DNA of 64,000 nucleotides, taken from positions 434,001 through 498,000 of the forward strand of contig CP071499.1 in assembly GCA_017354895.1 (NCBI GenBank), written 5' to 3'. Numbering within the stretch: the first letter of the stretch is position 1; each line of letters opens with the position of its first letter. A program made the translations under genes and the position numbers. Positions 1 to 9,723 of this stretch are shown here, piece by piece. A model generated the notes under the pieces. It did not search any database and had not been told where the DNA came from. It saw nothing but the letters and a program-made list of their open reading frames with translations. Origin of the DNA: Podospora comata (Eukaryota; Ascomycota; Sordariomycetes; Sordariales; Podosporaceae).

Positions 1-211
1 TGCCTCGTCAACTACCCCTCCAGAAAAAGTTGCGAGGAAATTTCGTCACGCCCAAAATACATAGCCCAAACCAAAAATTATCAGGCTGGAAATTACCACA
101 CATCGAGGACTCGTAGAGCTCACAATAAATATCTGGCTGGCGGAACCCAACCTTTCACATGTATTTTACCCTTACATCTCCCCTCGCACAAGACACACCA
201 CAACGCACAAT

Positions 212-793
212 ATGGACGGGCCGCTCAAGATGAACGGGGCCTTGCGGGCATTATCACTAAAGGCCTGCCGCGAGAGCGATAATTGGGATACGGTAACACA
301 AGGGCAGACCTTCTCATACCAAGCAAAGGGTACCAAGGCACACGAAGACCTCGTCCTTCAATTCCTCGAGGATTATGTATGTATATACTGGATGTTACGA
401 AATACTCTGGCTAACATATTCATTAAGCATGATTACATTCAGCACTGGGAGGCTGGCTGTGAGATCGTCAGGCGAGGACCGTTTATGTTAAAAGAAGGAG
501 GTAGGGCAAAAGCAAGCGGCATGATCATCCCTCTCTTGGAGGACGACAGCGAGCTTGGCGCAGCTGAGAAACCTCTTGTCAAACTCATCAAGCTCCCGCC
601 ATCTAAATTCGAAAGCGATGTTTCTTTCGGGTGGCAAGGGTGTGTCTTTTTGTCCGATCAAGATAGTAGAATCAAGGTAGAGAAAAGTAGTATAAAGTTT
701 ATCCTGTTGCACGCTGTGCCCAAGAAGGAGGATACTATGGAAAACACCAACACTGGGGAAGGGCAGGCTGTGGGGGATATGGGCAAGTTGTAG
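212..793 (+). CDS. hypothetical protein, two exons
   Basis: I do not recognise the family. The frame is open from ATG 212 to TAG 791-793 (193 codons), but a good intron lies inside it: donor GTATGT at 377, branch CTAAC at 411-415, acceptor TTCAG ending at 442. It is 66 nt, phase 0 and free of stops, so both spliced (171 aa) and unspliced (193 aa) forms are readable. The spliced form is preferred because the 22 removed residues are rich in I, Y and N and look intron-derived. The protein is soluble, without signal peptide or membrane segment; a tract around residues 60-150 (spliced numbering) looks like a compact alpha/beta domain, and the last ~25 residues are polar and probably disordered. 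The next gene converges from the other strand about 290 bp downstream. Confidence 0.55.
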   Translation: MDGPLKMNGALRALSLKACRESDNWDTVTQGQTFSYQAKGTKAHEDLVLQFLEDYVCIYWMLRNTLANIFIKHDYIQHWEAGCEIVRRGPFMLKEGGRAKASGMIIPLLEDDSELGAAEKPLVKLIKLPPSKFESDVSFGWQGCVFLSDQDSRIKVEKSSIKFILLHAVPKKEDTMENTNTGEGQAVGDMGKL

Positions 794-1085
794 ACGGTGG
801 GGAAGGGGTTAGGGACCTATGAAGAGGTTCACACAGGATACAGGGTTTCCAGAGGAATTAAAATCAGTCCCAGGCAGATTGAGTACCTCGTCGGAGAACC
901 ACTGATGGCCATGATTATCAAGATCAACCTCCATAGACCCAGCCGCGCCCATCGACAAACTGAGCTGTCCGGGATACTCGAGCTCATTTCCGGCCTCCCA
1001 CAAATCCCTCGCTCCAGCCCCGTTACCTAGTTGCACCTCGCCTAGTCCCTGATAATGGATCCCCAGAAGTGGCCTCATGGCAGTG

Positions 1086-2557
1086 TTAGGTGGTTGGGTG
1101 CCTGCCGTCTGCCGAAACCCATCCCCACCCCCTTCCACATCCTCGTCTTCGTGAGACCGATCCTGAAGTAACCACTCCGAGTTCTTCCGTATATGGTGGT
1201 GGTGGGACAGATATGCTGTCGGGCTGATAAAGGCGAGATTGCAAAAGGCGTTGAAGGTAGAACAACCGAAGGAAAAGCGGGTCTAGCATTATTACTGATC
1301 GTGTCCCAAGGTACTTAGCTAAAGCATCACAACACTGAAAGGCGCAGGTGTTACCGGTATAGTCCTGGAGAGGATGTAAAGTTGCCTCAAGGGGGCCAAC
1401 TTGAAATGCATCTTGATAGGCTACTTTGTACTCGTTCAGCATATCCTCGGTCATACCGTAAGCGGTAAACGTCTTTCGTTTTTTATCAATAATGGCAATA
1501 ACCCAGTGATTATCGTTAACGTTGTATGGCATGACAACACTAACAATACTGTCTCCTGCCGTGGCCTTTGCCGCCCTCTGAGGTGGGACTCCCAAGGTGT
1601 ATTCTCCGAACTGTTCTAGTTCTAAACTCAATAGCTCATATAGGATACGTCCCGTGATTATTTTCCCGGATTTAAACTGAAGTAAGTCGTCTCGAGGCCA
1701 GTGAGAGGCACTAAACTTGATTAAAATTGCGAGTTGCTCTCTAATAGTCCTAGAAAGCTCTGGTAAAGTGAGTCCCATAACCACTTCGTTAGTTTGCAGG
1801 GGTGGAGAAGAGATGTGGATCGGGTCGCCCGGATTGTCCCCACACCTCACTCGGTTGGGCGGGCTGTTAGGAGAAAGATCCGTGACTGTGTGGCCGTATA
1901 CGGGGACCGCCTGATGAAGCGCTATCCCAGCGGATGGGCTTGGGCTAAACTGTTGATGAACTGTCACAAAGGCAGAGGTTCCTGATTCCTGCTGCACGGT
2001 GAAGTCAGAAGTGGAACCGGCATTATACCTTGTGTCGCAGCCCACAAATCCGCGAAGAACCCGGGAATCATAATCAGAGAAGAATTCCCGCTCCGCTGCT
2101 GTGTTTTGTCGATGATTGCTCGGGCGCGATGAGTCATCCCCGCCGTCGGATCTGGTACCGCGGATCAACGAATCGCTCCTAGAACCGAGCCGTCTGATGC
2201 CTTGTACGTCTGGTCCAGTCGGGACTTTGTCAGGCACCAAGGTAGGTTCACTGTCTGTTGGTTAGTTAGATTTGACTAAATCTACGGATCGCGTCCCTAC
2301 CCAGTGCGAAGCCAACAATATCGTCCAAATGACTTATCGCATTCTTCTTGGATTAATTTCTTGACCTTGTCACGGGTGAAGGCGGCCGTACAGCACGGTT
2401 GGGATTCGGCAGAGGAGTCATAATACTCGTTGCCGCGGCGGCTGAAAGTCTCGGCGTGTATTTTTATGACTTCTCGATGAAAGTCGCGAGTGAGATCTAT
2501 ACGTATGTCTCGTGAAGCCAGTTCTTGTGAGTCTGGTTGTGCACCAGGAACCGCCAT
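1086..2557 (-). CDS. Ulp1-like (C48-type) cysteine protease domain protein
   Basis: Two exons join in frame: 2557-2301 and 2250-1086, with a 50-nt intron (donor GTAGGG, CTAACTAACC branch region, acceptor ACAG), giving 473 aa. The C-terminal half contains DNHWVIAIID (the HW motif of Ulp1/SENP-type proteases) and, about 55 residues on, QDYTGNTCAFQCC, which fits the Q...C-x-x-F-x-C active-site pattern of clan CE (QNNxxDCGxFxC in canonical members). These supply candidate catalytic His, Gln and Cys. The canonical Asp, normally in a YDS-like motif after the HW strand, reads AYGMTED here, so Gly replaces Asp unless a nearby acidic residue substitutes. The N-terminal ~200 residues are polar and low in similarity to anything I know. 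Canonical members remove SUMO/NEDD8-like modifiers; divergent fungal ones are mostly uncharacterised. The start codon is the first ATG of the upstream exon, and further upstream exons cannot be excluded. Confidence 0.6.
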
Positions 2558-3144
2558 GGCTGCGACTTGCTGTGCTGTGTCCGGTCATTTGGGGATCGAA
2601 GGTGGTCAAGATCTGGTGCCCCAGAAGCACGTTCAACGAAAGTGCCATAACCGAAAAAGGTCTAGTCTCAGGTGACCCCTATCCCCGCGGGATGCTCACT
2701 TCTTTCTTTTTTGCCATCTAACCCCTTTTATCGTGGATCCTGAGTTGTGCCGGGCTTAGCGGCCCAGCTCGTCAGCTTCCTAATGGTCTCATGCTTGACC
2801 TCTCCATGCGTCCCCTGTTGGTTTTGGCCGACCCTTCAGCAAGTTTTCGCCTTGCCCATTCCCTCCTTTACCCAACACCCGGAAGGGGAGCCGGTAGTAA
2901 CTCCCTTGTGCTCACTTATGCCGAGAAGAGTCGGGGCGGGATGGGGGCAGCAGCTGAATATCAGCGAACAATTTGTTTGTTTTTCGGGTGCGGCAGGATT
3001 CTTGGCCGATATATAACTTGCCCGTCCCATCAAAAGTGCAGATTTCCCCAAAGCCGCATCTCTATCTCATCGAGCTGCTGCCTCTTTCAATGTGCGATCT
3101 CTGTCCGATCTGCTGACGAAGCCGCACCCCTCCACAGCCACCCC
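2558..3144. other. intergenic, divergent promoter region
   Basis: This 587-bp gap lies between the start of the Ulp1-like gene (-) and the start of the broken membrane-protein gene (+), so it should hold both promoters. I see short open frames but no coherent coding signal. Confidence 0.5.
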
Positions 3145-3912
3145 ATGCTCGAGTCGCTTGAACTGGAGAGATCCCTCTGGGGCGCTCCCGAAGTGGCTTT
3201 TGTTATAAACATGGTGTTATTTCTCGTTAGCTTTGCAATCACACTTATTACGAGACGTCAGCGCGACCGTCATGGAAGCATTTTCGCCTTTTTCTCTAGA
3301 CCTGCCAGATTCATTGAAGGGCTCGCCAAGGACAAAGCCACCAGGAATGCATCGTCCCTTTTCGTTTCTCAAGCCAAGACCTTCGACTGCCTTTCTCTCG
3401 CCCAGCTTGTGGTAGCTATAGCCCCCAACAGCGCCCTATTCTTTACTGGATACCGGATGGTAGCCCTGGTCTTTGGAATCTACTAAACTTTGTCGGCGGT
3501 AAGTTTGCACAACGTTATTTTTAGGGTTTAATTTAACTGTCTTTTTCAGCGGATATCCCTTTGGGCCGGTATATGGTCTCGCGGAGGACCAACAAAGCTG
3601 TACATCACCTCTGTGCTCAATCTCGCTGCATTGGTGGCCAACATTTGTGTCTCTTTATTTACTATACGTGGAACAGCTCCTAAGCTGGACCCTGCTACCG
3701 GTAAATTTGTAACACTATCTGTGGTTTCTGTTGTCATTTTCTGGTCCGTTGGAAATACCGTTGTCATGTTATGGCATAACAAATCAGCATAAGACCCAGC
3801 GCTCAAAGTGGCGGTGGGAAGTCTAGGTGCGGTGACCTTTCTGCCAATGCTCTGTTGGGCTGCACTGAAGGTGGATGATTTTGACTACCTTCTTTCAATG
3901 AGTCACTATTGA
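3145..3912 (+). pseudogene. broken multi-pass membrane protein gene
   Basis: Exon 1 begins at ATG 3145 and runs to 3498; a clear 51-nt intron follows (GTAAGT at 3499, TTTTTCAG ending 3549); exon 2 keeps the same frame to TGA 3910-3912. The conceptual product has about five hydrophobic segments (for example INMVLFLVSFAITLI, VLNLAALVANICVSLFTI and VTLSVVSVVIFWSVGNTVV) and no recognised domain. Two in-frame TAA codons interrupt it, at 3484-3486 shortly before the intron and at 3791-3793 in exon 2. Both could derive from CAA by a C-to-T change in a CpA context, the change favoured by repeat-induced point mutation (RIP). Homology and splice frame continue cleanly across both stops, so this reads as a recently inactivated host gene. 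Alternative: an unusual extra intron avoids the first stop, but the second would remain. Confidence 0.55.
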
Positions 3913-4153
3913 GTCAGGTGCCAAATTGATGCTAATTGCGTGGGTTGCTGACTTTGTATGCTTCCTTGAGGAGTTATGGACTTATGTTATATTGAGTGAC
4001 TTGCTTGGACCAGTGTCTTCGTTGTCCGTGTTTGCAGTGAGCGGTTATTTAGATCTATGTCTTAAGGGGGTGATAGTTCAAGAAGAGAGTTGTGGCGTCT
4101 ATGTCTATGGTGTGCTCTGCAGCATCGTACGAATTATCGAGATATATTGATCA

Positions 4154-5859
4154 TCAGTCCAAAACCCTCAAGCTCCCTACAAACGGCCCGACCGACAGCC
4201 CCGACTCGGCCGCCCTTATGACCAACAGCTCCTTCACTATACCCCTCTGCTCCGCAACCCCTATTTCCCCCATCATCAGCAGCGCCTTGAGTGCAACCGT
4301 GAGCGGAAAGATGGCAATATGACTCCCTGCCATCCCAGCTCCCTTCTCGAAAAAGATGGGCGCGGTTCTCATGATGTGCTTGCTGTCTTGCGTTATTGAC
4401 ATCCTCAGATCGCTTCGATCGATTCTTGAGACGTCGACCTGCAAGCCAGCAAGAGATTTTATTACTTGCAGAATAAGAAGGGTGATCTTGATCTTGGTGG
4501 ACCAGTAGAGACACATCATATGAGCAGTCGAGATATCATCGGCAGAAGGAGGGTCGTGTGATGTTGGATAAGCCAGGTTTACTGGTCGAGGGTATGTTGA
4601 TGATGAGAGAAAGGCTTTCCACAAAGGAGGCGCGTGGTTGTCGTACCATGATTGCAGCTGGCTGAGGATGTGTTTGCACTTCTTGTTCAGCATCAGCAGC
4701 GCTTGTATCCCCACACTACTTGCGATCCTCGCGGGGGCGACATGGAAATGGAAGTGGTTCGGATTCATCTCTAAAGCAACCTCAATCCTTGTCGCGTCCT
4801 CCAGACATCCTGGCAGGAGAACAAAGATATCAAGCAGCAGGTCCCAGTCTGTTTTCTTGTGGGAGCCTGTCCAGGGAACAGTGAGCCAGTCTTCTCTTGC
4901 GAGGATAGTAGACCGGTGTACGCCCACGGCGGCGATGGTGATGCTCAGGCGACCGTCAGCCAGCATCTGGTGTGCAATGCCCTCTTTGTACATCTCTGGG
5001 GATTGTGACTCGATCAAAGCCAGCTCGCCGAACCGGTGACGACGCCAGGCATCGGCTTGGTTATATGACATGAAGAGCGGCTCCATGAGCCCCTGTGGCT
5101 TGACGAGGGTGGTATCAGGACATGACGACGTCGACGCGTGGGCTAAGGGGTCGCTTCCGAAGAAAACTTCATACAAGCTTAGTATGCGAGTCGCGGCTAT
5201 TGTGGTGTCGTCTGGAATTTGTTTGCTCTGAGCTTGCATGGCGATCGATTTAGCCAGCCCACCGAGGGCTTCGTTGTAGGCTTTCATGCCATTTTGGATA
5301 AGATGTTGCGCTTTGAGACGTTGGCCAACCGTACCTAAACAGATGGCGAGAAAGGAGGCCTGGAGAAGGGGGCTACTCTGGTAGCTTTTGTCAGAATGGA
5401 CTTTCCTCAGCCAGCTTGTCGTTGATATGGCGTTACCCAAGTCTCGCCGAAGGTGTGAGCTGGGATCGTACATGTCCCAGAAATGTCCAACGTAGTTGGA
5501 TTTATAAGCGGAGGAGACCAAGCCGGGAGGAAGAAGAGTTACTGCTCCAATCTTTGCCTCCAAGGGATGATTCTTGGTTCCATTCGCCGATAGGGCTTGC
5601 CGAATTAGAGTTGTAGCGACATCCTTCTTGGTGCCAACTGTTGCAGGGCTGGAGTGGACAAACACAGTCTTGCGCTCGTAGCCATCACATTGGAGTCCTA
5701 GACGCCTGCATTGGCCACAGGAAGGGCGCTCGAAATCGCACTGATGATCGGTCAATACCAATGCGTGGCACGTGTGTTGGGGCATGTGAAAAGTCCTACC
5801 CCTTTCCTGCGCCGGCGACAGGTGTGGCATGCTTTCGAACGGCCCGGAACCCCAACCAT
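4154..5859 (-). CDS. Zn2Cys6 fungal transcription factor
   Basis: Exon 1 is 5859-5800 (20 codons) and exon 2 is 5740-4154, separated by a 59-nt phase-0 intron (GTAGGA...CAG) that cuts the zinc cluster; joined length 548 aa. Joining the exons restores the complete binuclear cluster: CHTC, then RRRKKG, C, six residues, CGQC, six residues, C, i.e. Cx2Cx6Cx6Cx2Cx6C at residues ~11-37. The intron position and the restored cysteine spacing strongly support the model. The remaining ~500 residues are mostly helical with hydrophobic stretches, like the fungal-specific transcription factor middle region found in regulators of this class. Such proteins bind CGG-containing sites in the nucleus and control pathway-specific genes. 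No adjacent biosynthetic cluster is visible, so the target cannot be inferred. It converges on the broken membrane-protein gene. Confidence 0.9.
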
Positions 5860-6451
5860 GTTAGCTTCTGTCTTCGGAGAGCGGAGAAATTGAATGCTTT
5901 CTTGTTTTGAGTCGGACGGCTGGGCGCAGAATGCTTCGAGAATGGGAAATACGAGCTGTAATACTAGGTAGTTTTATTTATCAGCTTCGGTCTGGTGAGA
6001 CGTTCGTAGGAAGCTTACGTCACAATCAAGCCGCTGTTACCCCCATGGGTGTCCGAGGCTGTCCAATGACGATGAACCGAATCCCTCGCAAGTCCCGAAA
6101 TGGAAGGATTTCGCGCCAGTTCTGTTGGTAGCCCTATTAGGGCTGTCCTTTTTTAGCCGCCTGAAGTCCGAGGACTACGAGTCAAGGGCGATAGATACCA
6201 GGCAACGCATGTACGCATATCGGCCGTGTAGCAACAGATGAGACTTTGCAGGATGTTGGTGATGGGGACTTCAGGTATGCATCCAGGCTCAAAGGCTTGG
6301 AAGCTGCAGCAGGAAGAGGTATTAAAGCAGCATGGCCCTACACAACAGTTTAGGTGCAAGGTACTATCCTCTCACACTCTTTGGAGGCTACGTTACCATC
6401 GAAGACCTTCAGCCGCACGCACATCGCAGCACAAAGCCACCCGTATCAAAA
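5860..6451. other. intergenic, divergent promoter region
   Basis: This region between the Zn2Cys6 gene (-) and the DUF2306-type gene (+) has no coding signal. A perfect 7-bp inverted repeat with a one-base centre (AGCCCTA-T-TAGGGCT, about 6131-6145) is the only structure I noticed. Confidence 0.5.
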
Positions 6452-7636
6452 ATGTCGACCAAGGAAAAGTTGGCCGACGCGGCTCGCAAAATTTACAATC
6501 CCCTTGGTTTCAAGAAATTCTACAACTTTGTTCTATTCTTCATATTCGGTGGCGCTCTCCTGGGATTCACTCTTGCTCGCTTCCAGTACCTCTCTTTTGA
6601 CCATGGGTTGTGTCCTGAAGGGGGCGGGACTCTTGACTGGTATGGATTGATGTCTACATTCGGTATCCAAAGTGTCTGATGCACTTCTGGCTGAAACATA
6701 CTTTAGCTATTACTACACACCCGGATCTCTCGACAAAATCGGCATCCAAATCCATCTCAGCGCCATCCTCCCAGCCTCATTCCTAGCCGTCTTCCAGTTC
6801 GTCCCCATAATCCGCTACAAGCTACTCCTCTTCCACCGAGTGAGCGGCTACCTCATCGTCCTCCTCTCGGCCATCTCCACAGCCGGCGCCCTCATGCTTG
6901 TCCGCAACGCCCAAGGCGGCCCGATGGAAATTCAGGTCGCCATTGGCGTTATATCATTCATGTTCATTGTCAGCATCGGTCTGGCTATATACAACATCAA
7001 GCGGCTCCAGATTGAGCAGCACCGCGCTTGGATGCTGCGGGCTTGGTCCTATGCTGGTTCCATCGTTACCATGAGACTGGTCATGATGGCGATTGCGCAT
7101 GTGTTGAGCACCTATGAGCATCTAGGCAAGGGTTATAGCCATGCCATACCTTGCGTCAAGGTCACGTACTTGATGTTTGGGCAGGTAGAACGGATACTGG
7201 AGAAGTACCCTGCTTGCGCGCAGTTCTTTGATGGGTCGGTGCCGGGACAGGCTGTTGCTGTGACCGCTGACGCGAATGGTGACTTGGCAGAGTTGACTGC
7301 GTTGTATAACATGATTTTTGGGGCTGCCTTCTGGCTGGCGTTTGCTTTGCATGCAGCTGGGGTGGAGATTTATGTGAGTTCTTTTGTGTCATTATTTCAG
7401 TAGACCGAGTTGCTGACTATAGTGTTCAACAGCTACACCTCACACCGGCTGAGGCAGATAGATTACGAAATGTCTCTTATCAGAAACAGCTTGAGGCTGG
7501 GATGAAGAAACCAGGGAGGGCTGGGCTGACAGCTGACAAGCTGGGTGACGCACCCAGATGGATTCCAAAGAGCACAGTCCCTGTCTCTGCTCCGGGAAGT
7601 GGTGATGCTGCATCGGATGAGAATTTGGCCAAGTAG
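6452..7636 (+). CDS. DUF2306-type integral membrane protein
   Basis: Three exons: 6452-6639, 6707-7373 and 7433-7636, with introns of 67 nt (GTATGG...TTTAG) and 59 nt (GTGAGT...GCTGAC...CAACAG). They join in frame to 352 aa. The start is the ATG giving MSTKEKLADAARKIYNPLGF, followed by a hydrophobic anchor. The middle of the protein holds several membrane helices: a segment near QIHLSAILPASFLAVFQFVP, then HRVSGYLIVLLSAISTAGAL, a helix after the GGPMEIQ loop, and a conserved-looking EQHRAWMLRAWSYAGSIVTM tract. The H-x-x-x-G...HRAWMLRAW pattern is what I associate with fungal DUF2306 membrane proteins, in which histidines may ligand haem; that is family knowledge, not shown here. The C-terminal ~70 residues are hydrophilic and probably cytosolic. 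No function is established for the fungal members. Confidence 0.8.
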
Positions 7637-9723
7637 GTGTCGGGCTGACTGCCAGTTCGAACCTGCGCCGAGTAATTACCTTACCTATAGAGTTCAATTT
7701 CTTGAATTTATTCCTCATACAGCAATATCATGATACACCTTGTCCCCCATATACTGTGTGATTAAATACTTCTTTGCTAGGTAGACGAGTTAAATCATGT
7801 GGACCGTACCTCCCTTACCACATACCACGAGCAACTCGGGGGTATTTCAGGGGCGTGAGTGGGCCAAGACCTGAGGACTTGGACCGCCAACAAAGATTGC
7901 CTGATTGGAGTTCTTCATCCACGTGGATTTTAACCAGGCACTGAGATGGAGTGTCATCTGGCTCCTGGAGTAATGCTTTCAAACGCGATTTGACTTCAGC
8001 ATGGCGTTTCTGCTTTGTTCATTCTCATGACGTATTTTGGGCACCACACCGAAGCCTAATGGACGGATATTCGTGTTCTGTTTATTGTTTTGATCTGTAA
8101 TGAGAAGATAGCTGCCCAAGTCAAGAAAGACAACTGTCATCATCAGTGGACTCTCATCTCAAAGGCCTCTTCACGGCGGGGTCCTTGTGTAACCACTCAT
8201 CTGATGATGGATGCCATCCGCCAAGGAATGGCGCAATGCTACACCTGATTGGAAATTGGCAAACAGGCTGCTGGATGATTCGACCAGCTTTGTTTTGAGA
8301 GGAAGATATCTCGGCAATGATGGGCCTGGCAGGGGGGGACAACACCGAGAGTGCCGACATGAGGGATCTTTCAGTCGTGAGAAGGCCACTGGAGAGTGTT
8401 CCGGCCAACGTCTCCCTAGATATGCTTATCTCCTGTGCATCGGCGATGGTTGATCTGGTCATGCATGGTTCATGATAGATAAGCTTTCAGGGGAGGAATT
8501 CCTAGCGTTATATTGTAATTCAGCTTCCAGAATAATTCTAGCGTGGGTTTGATACTCTTCCAAATCAGTTTTGAGCTTGTTCAGAAGAGGCATGAGGAAT
8601 GTGAGATGCCAGGAATACGGGTTGCCTACGACCCCTATTTTCAAGCTGAACCTGTCGCGAAACCACAGAAGCAGTCTCTGCAGCTGTGATTGCTGGTGGG
8701 TGGCACAACATACCAGGTTGCACAAAATTACCTCTTGTGTTCAAGATGTGACGCCGAAGCCGGTTGTCCGCCTTCCGTCTCTGGTCGAAAACCGATGAGA
8801 CCATCGCATCACGTGACCCTCGCCTCGCCGATCACGGCCCACATGGCACCGGCCGGTGCAAGTGCGCCAAGAACCTTGATGAACAGCAACTGAGAGGAGA
8901 TGCAGGCGAGAGCTGTCCCCCCTGGGGAATAGGAAATGTCGAGTGGAGAGGCATGAGTGAATCTTATGGGGATGGCTTCATGGAAAACAGCACTCTTATC
9001 TCGACTTGGCGCGGCTTCCATGGGGGTTTTGGCTGTCAAAGGGCAAGGCTTGATGCCTCGGGGTCACTAACAGCAGCAACTTTTCCCCGCAACCAAAACT
9101 TCGGGTAGTGGAGTGGCCCAGCTGAGTGACACAGTGACAAGGGATAACGCCATTCTTGGTGCAAAGCACAGCAGGGACTCCACCCAACCCGATTTCGCCA
9201 TTCTTCGAGAATCTTGCAACAAACCGCATAGCATAGCACCATATCGCAAATCCCCCATCCAGAACCGCTGTGACCGCCACGCCCAGCTACAGCTCAACTC
9301 TGTCGCTAGGGCATCTTGGTAGATCCTTTTTCAGCGATATATTGTTCTTTTACTCACAACTGAAACTGGTACCTGACCACTGCTCAGTCATCATCAACAA
9401 CAAAACATCGCCACTGGAACAACAGGTCTCTGCTTCTCTCTCTGTCTCTGCCTCTGACTCTGTGGAACCTCGCCCGAGACCCTGAGATTGCGAAGCAGCT
9501 GCCGCGCATTGCGTGCCACTGTGCCGTTTGGTTTCTGGCGTCCCGATCGCTTGACCGCCCCGAGTTCCGCCTGGTCTTGGGCGCAGCGCAGCCCTCCAAC
9601 AGCACTCCTGGCCCAGCACGCAATTTGCCCTCAGCCTGATAGATGCTGGCAAGCGAGCCTAATGCCTGCTTGTCCCATTTAACTTTCTGAAGACGCAAGG
9701 ACCGCCGTTTGGTCGTGCCCCCT
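7637..9723. other. long leader/promoter region upstream of scon-2-like gene
   Basis: About 2.1 kb without a supportable gene. Short frames on both strands lack consistent codon bias or motifs. A CT-rich tract near 9426-9462 and a gradual rise of GC toward the downstream ATG suggest a long 5' leader. Two near-matches to the CYS3 consensus ATGRYRYCAT occur at 8795-8804 and 8972-8981, each with one mismatch. Confidence 0.45.

Noticed and set aside
8154-8725. Two minus-strand frames upstream of the scon-2-like gene, considered as the end of a regulator gene
   Set aside because: No zinc cluster or other domain motif is present, and no splice sites join them into a longer coherent product.
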